A stretch of 64,000 nt of DNA from contig NZ_DYHZ01000001.1 of NCBI RefSeq assembly GCF_020723905.1, positions 1 to 64,000 of the forward strand. The letters run 5' to 3'. Each line of letters opens with the position of its first letter. Positions within the stretch are counted from its first letter, which is position 1. The translations under genes were made by a program, and so were the position numbers. Below the pieces are notes generated by a model. The model did no database searches and was not told the origin of the DNA. It saw nothing but the letters and a program-made list of their open reading frames with translations. Shown one piece after another: positions 35,829-44,545 of the stretch. Origin of the DNA: Anaerolinea thermophila. GTDB lineage: Bacteria > Chloroflexota > Anaerolineae > Anaerolineales > Anaerolineaceae.

Positions 35829-36677
35829 TCAAGGAACAGGAGAGACCGGTTGAAGCGGAGAAAGATCTACAGGTGCAAAATTGGTGATGACCAGTACTAT
35901 TCGGATAGTCCGAAAATCCACAGCGGGTTGAATGAGCGCCGTTTGAAAGAGAGTGGTTTCCTGCTGTCGTAAAGCGGCAACCTGCCCTACCAGAATATTC
36001 TCCGGATAATTTCCACCCAAACCAGAGGTCAGGACAACATCCCCGACCTTCAGGCTGGCTTCCTGGGGAAGCATTTCCAGTGTCAGTTCACCAGTGAGTG
36101 AACCGCTGAGAATGGCTTCCACCTCACTGTTGGCAATTTTCACATTCACGGCGGCACCCGGATCGGTAATCAACTGCACACGGGCGCCGTTAGCAATGAC
36201 CGCATCAATTCTGCCTACCAGTCCTTCGGCAGTAACTACCGGCATTCCACGGCGCAAGCCATCATCTGAGCCTTTGTCAATAAAGATGTATTGAAGGAAC
36301 GGACTGGGGTCGCGTCCAATTACAGAGGCTCCCACAAACCGGTCTCCAGGGCGTGAACGGGCAAAATCCAACAACGCGCTGGTCGTTTGGGCTTTACGGA
36401 GTTCCTGTTGCAGTTCAATGACCTGACTGCGTAAGCGGGCATTTTCCTCTTCCAGCAAAGCCACCTGCTGACGCAACGCCGCCATCTCCTGCGGGGAACT
36501 GACCAGTTCGTAGAATGCCAGATAACGGGTCATTAACCAGCGTTGTGTTGCAATCCATGGGGCTGAAGCAAGGCGCACCATTGGATTGAGATAGCCCCCC
36601 AGTGCCAGGAAAAGCAACCCTGCCACAATCAAAAAGATGACGCCTGTGCGCCAGAATCGTTCCAGGAAACCCGTCAT
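35829..36677 (-). CDS. mreC: Rod shape-determining protein MreC
   Basis: A 282-residue protein with one N-terminal membrane helix (about 14-30), a coiled coil (QVALLEEENARLRSQVIEL, about 68-95) and a periplasm-side beta domain with GLVGRIDAVIANGARVQLI and GGNYPENILVGQVAALRQ. MreC links cytosolic MreB filaments to PBP2 and RodA. It follows mreB by 29 bases. Confidence 0.94.
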   Translation of the reverse strand: MTGFLERFWRTGVIFLIVAGLLFLALGGYLNPMVRLASAPWIATQRWLMTRYLAFYELVSSPQEMAALRQQVALLEEENARLRSQVIELQQELRKAQTTSALLDFARSRPGDRFVGASVIGRDPSPFLQYIFIDKGSDDGLRRGMPVVTAEGLVGRIDAVIANGARVQLITDPGAAVNVKIANSEVEAILSGSLTGELTLEMLPQEASLKVGDVVLTSGLGGNYPENILVGQVAALRQQETTLFQTALIQPAVDFRTIRIVLVITNFAPVDLSPLQPVSPVP

Positions 36678-36706
36678 TCTAAAAAGAAGTCAATTTCTTC
36701 CCCGAA

Positions 36707-37771
36707 TTATGCCCGGGCGCCGTTTCGTTCTACGGAAGCGAGATAATTACGATAACGATCGAGATTCTCCAATACGATGCCGGCTCCCCGAGCCACACAG
36801 GTCATCGGATCTTCCGCTACCCAAACGCGCAATCCCAGTTCTTCACTTAATCGTTCCGATAACCCCTGCAAAAGCGCTCCACCACCTGCCAGACACACAC
36901 CGGTTTCGATTAAGTCTGCTACAATTTCAGGCGGTGCTTCGTCCAGTGCATCCTTAATGGTATCCACAATCACCTGTAAGGAACCTGAAATTGCCTCACG
37001 GATTTCTACCGAGGAAACTTCCAGAGATTCTGGCAAGCCGCTGATAAGATTACGCCCCCGAACGATCATGGTCTTTTCCTGCGGAAGGGGGTATGCTGAG
37101 CCAATCTGAATCTTCACCTGCTCCGCCATTCGCTCGCCGATGAACAGGTTGTACTTATTGCGAATGTACTGGATGATGTCCTGATCCAGTTCATCGCCAG
37201 CAACCCGCAACGAACGAGAGACTACAATCTCACCCATGGAGATGATGGCAACCTCGGTTGTGCCACCGCCAATATCCACAATCATGGTTCCACGTACTTC
37301 CGAGACAGGCAAGCCCGCGCCTAAAGCCGCCGCCCGGGGTTCTTCAACCAGATACACTTCCCGCGCCCCTGCCGCTGAAGCCGCGTCCATCACGGCACGG
37401 CGCTCCACTTCGGTAGCCCCCGAGGGGATACCAATCACCACGCGAGGACTGGGCGCAGGCACAATGGATTGCTGATGTGCCTTATCAATGAAGTACTGTA
37501 ACATGGCGCGGGTGATTTCAAACTCCGAGATAACCCCATCTCGCAGAGGGCGTACAGCAATCACATTCGCGGGAGTCCGTCCAACCATTTCTTTGGCACG
37601 CAAACCCACCTCCAGTGGACGACGCGTTGGTTTTTCAATCGTCACCCATGAAGGTTCATTAATCACAATCCCTTTCCCGCGAACATGTACAAGTGTGTTC
37701 GCAGTCCCCAGATCAATGCCAATATCCAGGGAGAATAAACCTAAAAGCCACCGAAATGGATCAAACGCCAA
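36707..37771 (-). CDS. mreB: Rod shape-determining actin homologue MreB
   Basis: A 354-residue actin-like ATPase that forms membrane-bound filaments guiding wall synthesis. Signatures include DIGIDLGTANTLVHVRGKG, IGIPSGATEVERRAVMDAA, TMIVDIGGGTTEVAIIS and GVCLAGGGALLQGL, the phosphate and adenosine contact loops. The start is a TTG at 37771 with AGGAG about ten bases upstream. It is the first gene of a 13-gene minus-strand run, with an extended -10 promoter ahead. Confidence 0.97.
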   Translation of the reverse strand: MAFDPFRWLLGLFSLDIGIDLGTANTLVHVRGKGIVINEPSWVTIEKPTRRPLEVGLRAKEMVGRTPANVIAVRPLRDGVISEFEITRAMLQYFIDKAHQQSIVPAPSPRVVIGIPSGATEVERRAVMDAASAAGAREVYLVEEPRAAALGAGLPVSEVRGTMIVDIGGGTTEVAIISMGEIVVSRSLRVAGDELDQDIIQYIRNKYNLFIGERMAEQVKIQIGSAYPLPQEKTMIVRGRNLISGLPESLEVSSVEIREAISGSLQVIVDTIKDALDEAPPEIVADLIETGVCLAGGGALLQGLSERLSEELGLRVWVAEDPMTCVARGAGIVLENLDRYRNYLASVERNGARA

Positions 37772-37826
37772 TGGTTTGTCGCTCCTGTTCTTTACCCAAA
37801 AATCTTAAAACACTCCTTGAATGAGG

Positions 37827-37835
37827 ATTATACCA
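37827..37835 (-). promoter_or_regulatory. Extended -10 promoter upstream of mreB
   Basis: On the minus strand TGGTATAAT (37835-37827) is a perfect extended -10, about 56 bases upstream of the mreB TTG. No good -35 is seen at 16-18 bases. It likely drives the mre-min-rod run, whose gaps are all under 50 bases. The other half of this divergent region belongs to the hydrogenase genes. Confidence 0.55.
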
Positions 37836-37913
37836 TTATTCATCTCCATCTATTTTGTGGAGATTCTTGTTGCTTCGCAACCGCACTTATGATGAATGTC
37901 ACTTGCCCTTTGA

Positions 37914-37933
37914 CCATTCTAAAACTAGAATGG
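37914..37933. promoter_or_regulatory. Palindromic operator-like site upstream of the hydrogenase genes
   Basis: CCATTCTA and TAGAATGG form a perfect eight-base inverted repeat around AAAC, 64 bases upstream of the first hydrogenase ATG. Just downstream, TATAAA (37946-37951) is a likely -10, so the palindrome covers the place of the -35. This geometry suits a repressor or activator site. It does not match the Rex consensus as I know it. The regulator is unknown. Confidence 0.5.
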
Positions 37934-37997
37934 GATGGAAGGTATTATAAATCCACCACAGGAACAATCCTTTACATTCCCCGGGAGACATCTTTCT

Positions 37998-39935
37998 ATG
38001 GTTACTTTGACAATTGATGGCAGAACTGTTGAGGTTCCTGAGGGCACAACGGTGCTACGCGCCGCAGAAAAGGCGGGAATTAAGATTCCTACCCTCTGTG
38101 ACCACCCCCATTTACAACCCTTTGGCGGTTGTCGTGTTTGTGTTGTGGAAGTAGAAGGTTTGCGCACCCTGCAACCCTCCTGCACACTGCCGGTAAGCCA
38201 GAATATGGTGGTGCATACCAACACTCCCAAAGTGCTGGCTGCTCGCAAGTTCGTCCTTACACTTATCTTTAGCGATCGGAACCATTTCTGCCCTTACTGC
38301 CAGGTTTCTGGAGGTGATTGCGAACTTCAGAACACCGCACTGGAAATGGGCATGACCCACTGGGACTACCAACCGGCATGGAAGCCGTATCCAGTGGATG
38401 CCTCTCATCCCAATCTGGTCATTGATCACAATCGTTGTATCCTGTGCCGGCGTTGCGTACGCGCCTGCGGCGAACTGGTGGGTAATTATACGCTGGGCAT
38501 TGAGGAACGCGGCGCCAACAGCATGTTGATTGCTGATACCGGCGTGCCATTTGGCGAAAGTACCTGCATCTCCTGCGGCACCTGCTCGCAGGTTTGCCCC
38601 ACAGGCGCAATCATCGACCGGCGCAGCGCCTATCAAGGGCTGGAAAAAAAGACCGAAAGCACCCATACCGTTTGTGTGCAATGCTCAGTGGGATGTGGTG
38701 TGGAAGTGCTTACCCGCGATAACCGTCTTGTACGCATCCTGGGCGACTGGGATGCAACCGTCAACGGCGGTGTGATTTGCAAGATGGGACGCTTTGACCC
38801 GCTCGATGACACCCGCGAACGAGTCAAGACTCCACTGGTGCGCAAAGATGGCAAGTTGCAACCCGCTTCGTGGGATGAAGCCCTGGAAGTGATTGCCCGG
38901 GAAATCAAAGCCCATCAGGGCAAAGATATAGCCGGGCTGGTTTCTCCGCGACTACCCGCTGAAGCCCTTGCTGCCTTCCATTCCCTGTTCAAAGAGGGAT
39001 TGCAGGCAGAGATGGTTGCCAGCATGGATGGCAGTGGCCTGGCTTCTCTGCTTGCCGCCGAAACGGGCATCCATGAAGATACGCTGGATGTGCTCCATCG
39101 CGCTGACTGTGTGGTCACGGTCGGGTTGGATCTGTACAGTGATCATCAGGTTTTGGGATTCTTCATCAAACGGCGGCTGAACACTTCTACAGCGCTTGTG
39201 GTTGTGGACAGCCATGAAAACCGATTTGCCGAGTACGCCCGCGTTGCCCTCAAACCCACGGTGGGAAAGGAAAGCGTTGCCCTGCAAGCCCTGGTGGCAG
39301 CCATTCGGGAAGGACACAACGGCGCTTCAGGCAATCTGAGCGAACTGGCAGGCAAAGCCGGAGTCGCTGAAACAGACATTGCTAAAGTCGCGGATATGAT
39401 TCGCAAATCCGGAACCACCGTATTTGTGTACGGGCAGGGACTGGATGAAAACGCCGCCAAAGCCCTGCTGGAAGTCATCCAACAGGTGGGCGATAATGCC
39501 AAACTGGTCAGTGCCAAAGGCGCGGCAAACAGCCTCCTCGCCGGGCAACTGGGACTGTCTAAGCCCTTCAATCCTAAGGGACATCAAGCCGTATTGATTG
39601 CACTGGGCGATGACGAACCCTCCAATACCCTCATTCAACAGTTGGAAGGGGTTGAATTCCTTGCGGTGGCTGCCAGCCATGTATCCCGTTTGACGGCAAT
39701 GGCGAATGTGGTGTTGCCTGTGGAAATGTGGGCAGAGCAGGAAGGCACCTACATCAATCTTGAGGGGCGCGTACAGAAGGCTAAAGCCGCATTGCAACCG
39801 ACTGAATGGGTGCGCTCCAGCACCGATGCCCTGATGGAACTCGGAAAACTGCTCAAGGTACCCGTAAACACCGACTGGCAGACCGCATTCACATCCAAAC
39901 CTTCTCCCGTCACTTTGATTGGAGAGCCTGCTTAA
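37998..39935 (+). CDS. HoxU/NuoG-like iron-sulfur subunit of a [NiFe] hydrogenase
   Basis: A 645-residue electron-transfer subunit. Ligands for five clusters are visible: [2Fe-2S] C34, C45, C48, C62; a His-Cys3 [4Fe-4S] H96, C98, C101, C108; two ferredoxin-type [4Fe-4S] clusters C147-C157 and C190-C200; and a NuoG N7-type set C226, C229, C233, C261. After about residue 265 it continues as a short, probably cofactor-free molybdopterin-oxidoreductase-like domain. Standard HoxU stops after the ferredoxin domain, so this is HoxU extended like NuoG. ATG 37998 precedes the ferredoxin fold directly. The NADH-binding HoxF and HoxE are not adjacent. A formate-dehydrogenase subunit is less likely given hoxYH next door. 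Confidence 0.88.
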   Translation: MVTLTIDGRTVEVPEGTTVLRAAEKAGIKIPTLCDHPHLQPFGGCRVCVVEVEGLRTLQPSCTLPVSQNMVVHTNTPKVLAARKFVLTLIFSDRNHFCPYCQVSGGDCELQNTALEMGMTHWDYQPAWKPYPVDASHPNLVIDHNRCILCRRCVRACGELVGNYTLGIEERGANSMLIADTGVPFGESTCISCGTCSQVCPTGAIIDRRSAYQGLEKKTESTHTVCVQCSVGCGVEVLTRDNRLVRILGDWDATVNGGVICKMGRFDPLDDTRERVKTPLVRKDGKLQPASWDEALEVIAREIKAHQGKDIAGLVSPRLPAEALAAFHSLFKEGLQAEMVASMDGSGLASLLAAETGIHEDTLDVLHRADCVVTVGLDLYSDHQVLGFFIKRRLNTSTALVVVDSHENRFAEYARVALKPTVGKESVALQALVAAIREGHNGASGNLSELAGKAGVAETDIAKVADMIRKSGTTVFVYGQGLDENAAKALLEVIQQVGDNAKLVSAKGAANSLLAGQLGLSKPFNPKGHQAVLIALGDDEPSNTLIQQLEGVEFLAVAASHVSRLTAMANVVLPVEMWAEQEGTYINLEGRVQKAKAALQPTEWVRSSTDALMELGKLLKVPVNTDWQTAFTSKPSPVTLIGEPA

Positions 39936-39964
39936 TGGAATGTATTTGAAAGGAGTGATTGACC

Positions 39965-40507
39965 ATGGCAAAACCTAAACTTGCTTCCGATTGGATGGCA
40001 GGATGCGCAGGATGTCACATGTCTTTACTGGATATTGACGAGCGCATTCTGCAAATTGCCGAACTGGTTGATATCCGCGCTACCCCCATTACCGATCTGA
40101 AAGAGCCTGATGAAAGCGGCGTGGATGTTGGGATTTTAGAAGGTGGCATCAACAATACTGCAAACGAGGAAGTTGCCCACAAAATGCGTAAACGCTGTAA
40201 ATTACTGGTAGCCCTGGGCGACTGCGCTGTGTTTGGCGGCGTACCCGCTATGCGTAACTTCTTCAAAATGGAAGAGGTTCTGCGTCGGGCATATATTGAA
40301 ACCGAAAGCACTGATGAAGAGGGTAAAATTCCCGATGATCCGGAACTCGCCAGAATGACCAGAGTGCGCGCTGTTCACGAAGTGGTACCCGTGGATGTGT
40401 TTGTCCCCGGTTGTCCGCCCGATCCGGATGTCATCTTCTATGTGCTCAGCGAACTGGCGCAAGGGCGCATTCCGGAATTAAAAGACGAAAAACTCCAGTG
40501 GCATTAG
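39965..40507 (+). CDS. hoxY: [NiFe] hydrogenase small subunit (HoxY-like)
   Basis: A 180-residue small subunit carrying the cluster proximal to the Ni-Fe site. Ligands are C14 and C17 in GCAGCHMS, C87 in ALGDCAVFGG and C150 in VPGCPPDPD. It is short, with a single cluster and no Tat signal, which fits cytoplasmic bidirectional (group 3d-type) enzymes. ATG 39965 has AGGAG nine bases upstream; a TTG at 39959 is too close to it. It follows the iron-sulfur subunit by 29 bases. Confidence 0.93.
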   Translation: MAKPKLASDWMAGCAGCHMSLLDIDERILQIAELVDIRATPITDLKEPDESGVDVGILEGGINNTANEEVAHKMRKRCKLLVALGDCAVFGGVPAMRNFFKMEEVLRRAYIETESTDEEGKIPDDPELARMTRVRAVHEVVPVDVFVPGCPPDPDVIFYVLSELAQGRIPELKDEKLQWH

Positions 40508-40520
40508 TGAGGAGGGAATA

Positions 40521-41948
40521 ATGGTAGCGCAAAAAATTACCATTGAGCCGGTAACCCGCATTGAAGGACATGCCAAGGTGACCATTCACCTGGATGATAC
40601 GGGAAAAGTCCAGCGGGCTTACATGCATGTAAATGAATTCCGCGGCTTTGAGAAATTCTGCGAAGGCAGAATGGTTTTTGAAATGCCGTATATCACCCCG
40701 CGCATCTGCGGAATCTGCCCGGTCAGCCACCATCTGGCGGCATCCAAAGCCGCAGATATTGTGCTGGGTTGCCCTCCTCCCCGCCCTGCCTCCCTGCTGA
40801 GGGAATTGATGCACATGGGGCAAATTGTCCAGAGTCACGGCATGCACTTCTTTGAACTGGCAGGACCTGACCTGCTGCTCGGTTTTGATGCCGATCCCGC
40901 CATTCGCAACGTGATTGGCGTGGCGCAGATGAATACGGAACTGGCTGTACGTGCGGTAAACCTGCGCAAGTGGGGTCAGTCCATCATCGCCATCCTGGGC
41001 GGCAAACGGGTGCACCCGAATTTCTCAGTACCGGGCGGTGTTAACAAAGCCCTCTCCCCCGCCGAACGGGATGAAATCCTGGCCGGACTGGACGAGTCCA
41101 TCTCCACCATCCAGACAGGGATTCAAATCATTCGGGATTGGGCTGAAGCGAATATGGAAGACATCCGCAAGTTTGCAGTCTTCCCCACCGGCTACCTGGG
41201 CTTGATCACCCCCGAAAACGGACTGGAATTATACGATGGCGAAATCCGCCTTATCGGGCGAGATGGCGTGCAACTGGAGCGCTTCAGCGCTCAGAATTAC
41301 CTCGACTACATCGCTGAACATGTCGAGTCCTGGTCTTACCTGAAGTTCCCGTATTACAAGAAACTGGGCTGGCCTAACGGGGTGTATCGCGTGGGACCGC
41401 TGGGACGCCTGAACATTGCTGAAAAAATTGATACTCCACTGGCAAACGAAGAACTGAAACGCTTTAAAGCCCTCAACCCCGGCAAACCGGTGGAAAATAC
41501 GCTGTATTACCATTATGCGCGCATGATTGAATGCCTGTTTGCAGCAGAACGAGTGCGCTTCCTGCTGGATGACCCGGACATTCTCAGCACAGATATCCTC
41601 AACACCCGCAAAGAGGTAAGAGGTGAAGGCGTGGGCGTTATCGAAGCGCCGCGCGGCACCCTCCTGCACCATTACTGGACGGACCAAAACGGGCAAATCA
41701 AGAAAGTCAATCTTATTGTTTCTACGGGTCACAACAACTGGGCAATGAGCGAAGCCGTTGATTCGGTGGCAAAGACCTACATTACCGGTCCAAAGGTCAC
41801 TGAAGGGATGCTCAACCGTGTTGAAGCGGCAATCCGCGCATACGACCCCTGCCTCTCCTGCTCCACCCATGCCGTCGGGCAAATGCCCATCGTCATGGAT
41901 GTGGTGGATGCAGAAGGAAATCTGGTGCAAACCCTGCGCCGGGATTAG
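40521..41948 (+). CDS. hoxH: [NiFe] hydrogenase large subunit (HoxH-like)
   Basis: A 475-residue catalytic subunit that binds Ni-Fe(CN)2CO and interconverts H2 with protons and electrons. The L1 motif RICGICPVSH (C63, C66) and the L2 motif DPCLSCSTH (C444, C447, H450) are intact. A 25-residue tail after His450 should be cut by a maturation protease, encoded next. The start EPVTRIEGHAKVTIHLDD and overall length match group 3d HoxH. GAGGAGG precedes the ATG. No hyp maturation genes are in this window. Confidence 0.96.
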   Translation: MVAQKITIEPVTRIEGHAKVTIHLDDTGKVQRAYMHVNEFRGFEKFCEGRMVFEMPYITPRICGICPVSHHLAASKAADIVLGCPPPRPASLLRELMHMGQIVQSHGMHFFELAGPDLLLGFDADPAIRNVIGVAQMNTELAVRAVNLRKWGQSIIAILGGKRVHPNFSVPGGVNKALSPAERDEILAGLDESISTIQTGIQIIRDWAEANMEDIRKFAVFPTGYLGLITPENGLELYDGEIRLIGRDGVQLERFSAQNYLDYIAEHVESWSYLKFPYYKKLGWPNGVYRVGPLGRLNIAEKIDTPLANEELKRFKALNPGKPVENTLYYHYARMIECLFAAERVRFLLDDPDILSTDILNTRKEVRGEGVGVIEAPRGTLLHHYWTDQNGQIKKVNLIVSTGHNNWAMSEAVDSVAKTYITGPKVTEGMLNRVEAAIRAYDPCLSCSTHAVGQMPIVMDVVDAEGNLVQTLRRD

Positions 41949-41973
41949 GATTAGGTTTCTCTCTTGTTGATGA

Positions 41974-42014
41974 CATCCTTCCCTGCAAATACCGGCAGGG
42001 AAGGATGCTTTTTT
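41974..42014 (+). terminator. Intrinsic terminator after hoxH
   Basis: A perfect 13-bp stem (CATCCTTCCCTGC / GCAGGGAAGGATG) with an eight-base loop is followed by CTTTTTT. It lies 26 bases after the hoxH stop, so structural and maturation genes are partly uncoupled; the protease gene has its own -10. Confidence 0.92.
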
Positions 42015-42029
42015 AACCAGGGCATCGAG

Positions 42030-42035
42030 TATAAT
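42030..42035 (+). promoter_or_regulatory. -10 element just before the protease gene (probable leaderless start)
   Basis: A perfect TATAAT ends eight bases before the GTG at 42044, so the transcript would begin at or within two bases of the start codon. No ribosome binding site exists between. A -35 is unclear; the region upstream is the terminator tail. Confidence 0.45.
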
Positions 42036-42043
42036 ACTTCTCC

Positions 42044-42553
42044 GTGAAAACACTGGTACTGGGATACGGTAATATTGATCGGCAGGATGATGGCGTGGCA
42101 TGGCACTTTCTGCGCGCGCTTGCAGAGCATTGGGGGTACGTTCTGCCGGAATATCCCGAAGAAAACCCTGTGTTGTCTACCCCCACCCTGGAAATGCACT
42201 TTTATCTTCAGTTGATGCCTGAAATGGCAGAGTGGATGGCAGATTTTTCCCGCATCGTCTTTGTGGATGCCCATACCGGCGTTGTCCCCGAAGAAATTCA
42301 CCTGGAAGAAGTCCAGCCAGTCTTTCAGCCCTCCCCCCTCACCCATCACCTGACGCCGTCTGCATGCCTCTCCCTGACCCATGCCCTTTATGGTAAAAAG
42401 CCCAGGGCTGTGCTGCTTTCACTCCGGGGTTATATCTTTGGCTTTGACCGCTCGCTTTCTTCTCAAACCGCAGAACTTATTCCACAGGCACTTCAGGCAC
42501 TGGAAACCTGGCTGAGGCAATCCTCACAGGAAAATCTTCTTTCAAAACCTTAA
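42044..42553 (+). CDS. hoxW: Hydrogenase maturation protease (HoxW-like)
   Basis: A 169-residue endopeptidase that removes the C-terminal tail of HoxH after nickel insertion. It begins LVLGYGNIDRQDDGVAW, the family GxGN-x4-DDG motif whose Asp/Glu binds nickel (here Asp in the first part is at DRQDDG). VFVDAHTGV is the second metal region. Length fits the family. It starts with GTG and no ribosome binding site, 95 bases after hoxH beyond a terminator. Confidence 0.86.
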   Translation: MKTLVLGYGNIDRQDDGVAWHFLRALAEHWGYVLPEYPEENPVLSTPTLEMHFYLQLMPEMAEWMADFSRIVFVDAHTGVVPEEIHLEEVQPVFQPSPLTHHLTPSACLSLTHALYGKKPRAVLLSLRGYIFGFDRSLSSQTAELIPQALQALETWLRQSSQENLLSKP

Positions 42554-42573
42554 AGCGCCACGCTCATGCGGTC

Positions 42574-42582
42574 TGGTATAAT
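42574..42582 (+). promoter_or_regulatory. Extended -10 promoter for prfA
   Basis: TGGTATAAT lies about 46 bases upstream of the prfA ATG, in the 74-base gap after hoxW. It is the same nonamer as before mreB. No clear -35 was found at 16-18 bases. Confidence 0.5.
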
Positions 42583-42627
42583 ATTCCCTCTGGGTGTATG
42601 ACCTTAAAAGGATTATAACGAACGGTT

Positions 42628-43701
42628 ATGCTGGAAAAACTGATTGCGATTGAAAACCGATACGAAGAGTTAAACCGCCTTCTGGAAGAAAACGCGGATG
42701 ATTACCAGAAGGTTATTGAACTTTCCAAAGAGCGCGCCGACCTCGAACCAATCGTGGAAAAAGCACAGGAATATCGAACAGTGCTGAAACAAATTGAGGA
42801 AGCGCGCAGTTTACTGGAAAGTGGTGATGAGGAATTACGCGAACTTGCCGAAGCCGATCTGGAAACGCTCGTACCGCGGCAGGAAGCACTGGAAAAAGAG
42901 TTGAAGACAATGCTCATCCCCAAAGATCCCCGCGATGAGCGCAACGTGATTGTGGAAATCCGCGCGGGAACGGGCGGCGAGGAAGCTGCGCTGTTCGCGG
43001 GAGATTTGTTCCGCATGTACAGCCGTTACGCCGAAAAACGCGGCTGGAGCGTCGAAATCATCTCCCAGAACGAGACCGGTATCGGTGGATACAAAGAAAT
43101 CATCTTCATGGTTAAAGGGAAAGGCGCTTATTCCAGATTAAAGTACGAATCGGGTGTGCATCGGGTGCAACGAATTCCTGTGACCGAGTCCTCCGGGCGC
43201 ATTCACACATCCACCGCAACCGTTGCGGTTCTGGCAGAAGTGGATGAAGTGGATGTCCACATTCCCGAATCGGATATTGAAATTGAAGTGTACCGTTCTG
43301 CGGGCGCGGGCGGGCAAAACGTGCAGAAGAATTCCACCGCTGTACGCATTACCCATCTACCCACAGGTATCGTGGTTGCCTGTCAGGACGAGCGTTCGCA
43401 ATTGCAAAATAAATTGCGCGCCCTGAGCATTTTGCGGGCAAAATTGTTCGAAATGGAAGAGCAAAAACGCCAGCAAGAACTGGACGCTACCCGCCGCTCG
43501 CAAGTGGGGACGGGCGAACGAGCGGAGAAAATCCGTACCTATAATTTCCCGCAGTCGCGTGTCACCGATCACCGCATTGGCATTTCCTCTTACAACCTGC
43601 CCGCTGTGCTGGATGGCGAAATTGACCTGTTCATTGACGAACTGTCCCTGCGCAGTGAGGCAGAACGTCTGGCTGCCGGCTCTGACGAGGATGAAGAATA
43701 G
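42628..43701 (+). CDS. prfA: Peptide chain release factor 1
   Basis: A 357-residue class I release factor for UAA and UAG. The catalytic GGQ is in [16 protein letters not shown] (about residue 229), and the stop-codon recognition region includes REGTGGEE-like and the P-A-T/PVT-type loop near residue 185 (IPVTESSGR, reads PVT, typical of RF1-type PxT). Length is normal. The start ATG has only a distant AAAGGA (about 15 bases). It overlaps prmC, which methylates its GGQ glutamine. Confidence 0.96.
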   Translation: MLEKLIAIENRYEELNRLLEENADDYQKVIELSKERADLEPIVEKAQEYRTVLKQIEEARSLLESGDEELRELAEADLETLVPRQEALEKELKTMLIPKDPRDERNVIVEIRAGTGGEEAALFAGDLFRMYSRYAEKRGWSVEIISQNETGIGGYKEIIFMVKGKGAYSRLKYESGVHRVQRIPVTESSGRIHTSTATVAVLAEVDEVDVHIPESDIEIEVYRSAGAGGQNVQKNSTAVRITHLPTGIVVACQDERSQLQNKLRALSILRAKLFEMEEQKRQQELDATRRSQVGTGERAEKIRTYNFPQSRVTDHRIGISSYNLPAVLDGEIDLFIDELSLRSEAERLAAGSDEDEE

Positions 43702-44545
43702 CCTGACCCTGGGGGAGTGGCTTCAGCAAGCCCGTGAGACTTTGCAAGCCCTATCCGATACCGCTAGCATCGAAGTACAGGTGCTGGCGGCACATGTTTT
43801 AAAGCACCCGCGCACCTGGATTATCACTCATCCGGAAAGGATTTTAACCGCTGAAGAGGAAAATGCGCTTTACGGGTTACTCTCTCAACTGATGAAAGGC
43901 GTACCTCTCCCCTACCTGACCGGCAGGCAGGAATTTTTTGGGCTGGAATTCGAGGTAACACCCGACGTCCTTATCCCCCGTCCAGAAACCGAATTACTGG
44001 TTGAAACTGCCATTGAATGGTTGAAGAGATTTCCATCGCGCCGCCGGGTCGCTGATGTGGGCACCGGCTCAGGCTGTATTGCCGTGTCCATTGCCCACAC
44101 CCTGCCAGAAGTACAGGTGCTGGCAACAGACTGCTCTAGAGGCGCTTTGAAGGTGGCTCAATGGAACGCAGAAAAGCACCGGGTCACTTCTCAGATTCGC
44201 TGGGTGCAATGCAATTTGCTCACTGCGTGCGCCGGTCCTCTGGATCTGGTATGCGCTAACCTTCCATACATCCCCACACCTGCACTTGCCGAAACTCCAC
44301 CAGCCCGTTTTGAGCCTGTTTCTGCACTGGACGGAGGATACACCGGCGTGGAAAAAATTGCCGCGCTCCTGCGAGATGCTCCGCGCTGGCTTGCTCCCGG
44401 GGGAGGTATTTTGCTGGAAATTCAATGGGATCAGGGCAGGCAGGTTACCGGAGTTGCCCGAGAAGTTTTCCCCACAGCGTCCATTCAAGTGTTACAGGAT
44501 TTTGCCCATCTGGACCGGGTCGTTCAAATTCAAACCATCCTTTGA
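43691..44545 (+). CDS. prmC: Release factor glutamine methyltransferase
   Basis: A 284-residue SAM-dependent methyltransferase (HemK) modifying the Gln of the GGQ motif in RF1 and RF2. The N-terminal helical part ([12 protein letters not shown]) and the SAM motif [14 protein letters not shown] (about 112-125) are clear. The catalytic NPPY motif reads NLPY ([10 protein letters not shown]), a variant worth noting. ATG 43691 is chosen because the protein then starts [10 protein letters not shown] as in the family; it overlaps the prfA stop by 11 bases, consistent with coupling. A long upstream in-frame extension lies inside prfA and is rejected. Confidence 0.94.
   Translation: MKNSLTLGEWLQQARETLQALSDTASIEVQVLAAHVLKHPRTWIITHPERILTAEEENALYGLLSQLMKGVPLPYLTGRQEFFGLEFEVTPDVLIPRPETELLVETAIEWLKRFPSRRRVADVGTGSGCIAVSIAHTLPEVQVLATDCSRGALKVAQWNAEKHRVTSQIRWVQCNLLTACAGPLDLVCANLPYIPTPALAETPPARFEPVSALDGGYTGVEKIAALLRDAPRWLAPGGGILLEIQWDQGRQVTGVAREVFPTASIQVLQDFAHLDRVVQIQTIL

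Noticed and set aside
40521-41948. Selenocysteine in the hydrogenase, suggested by selD in the window
   Set aside because: All four active-site positions in HoxH are Cys codons and no in-frame TGA is found.
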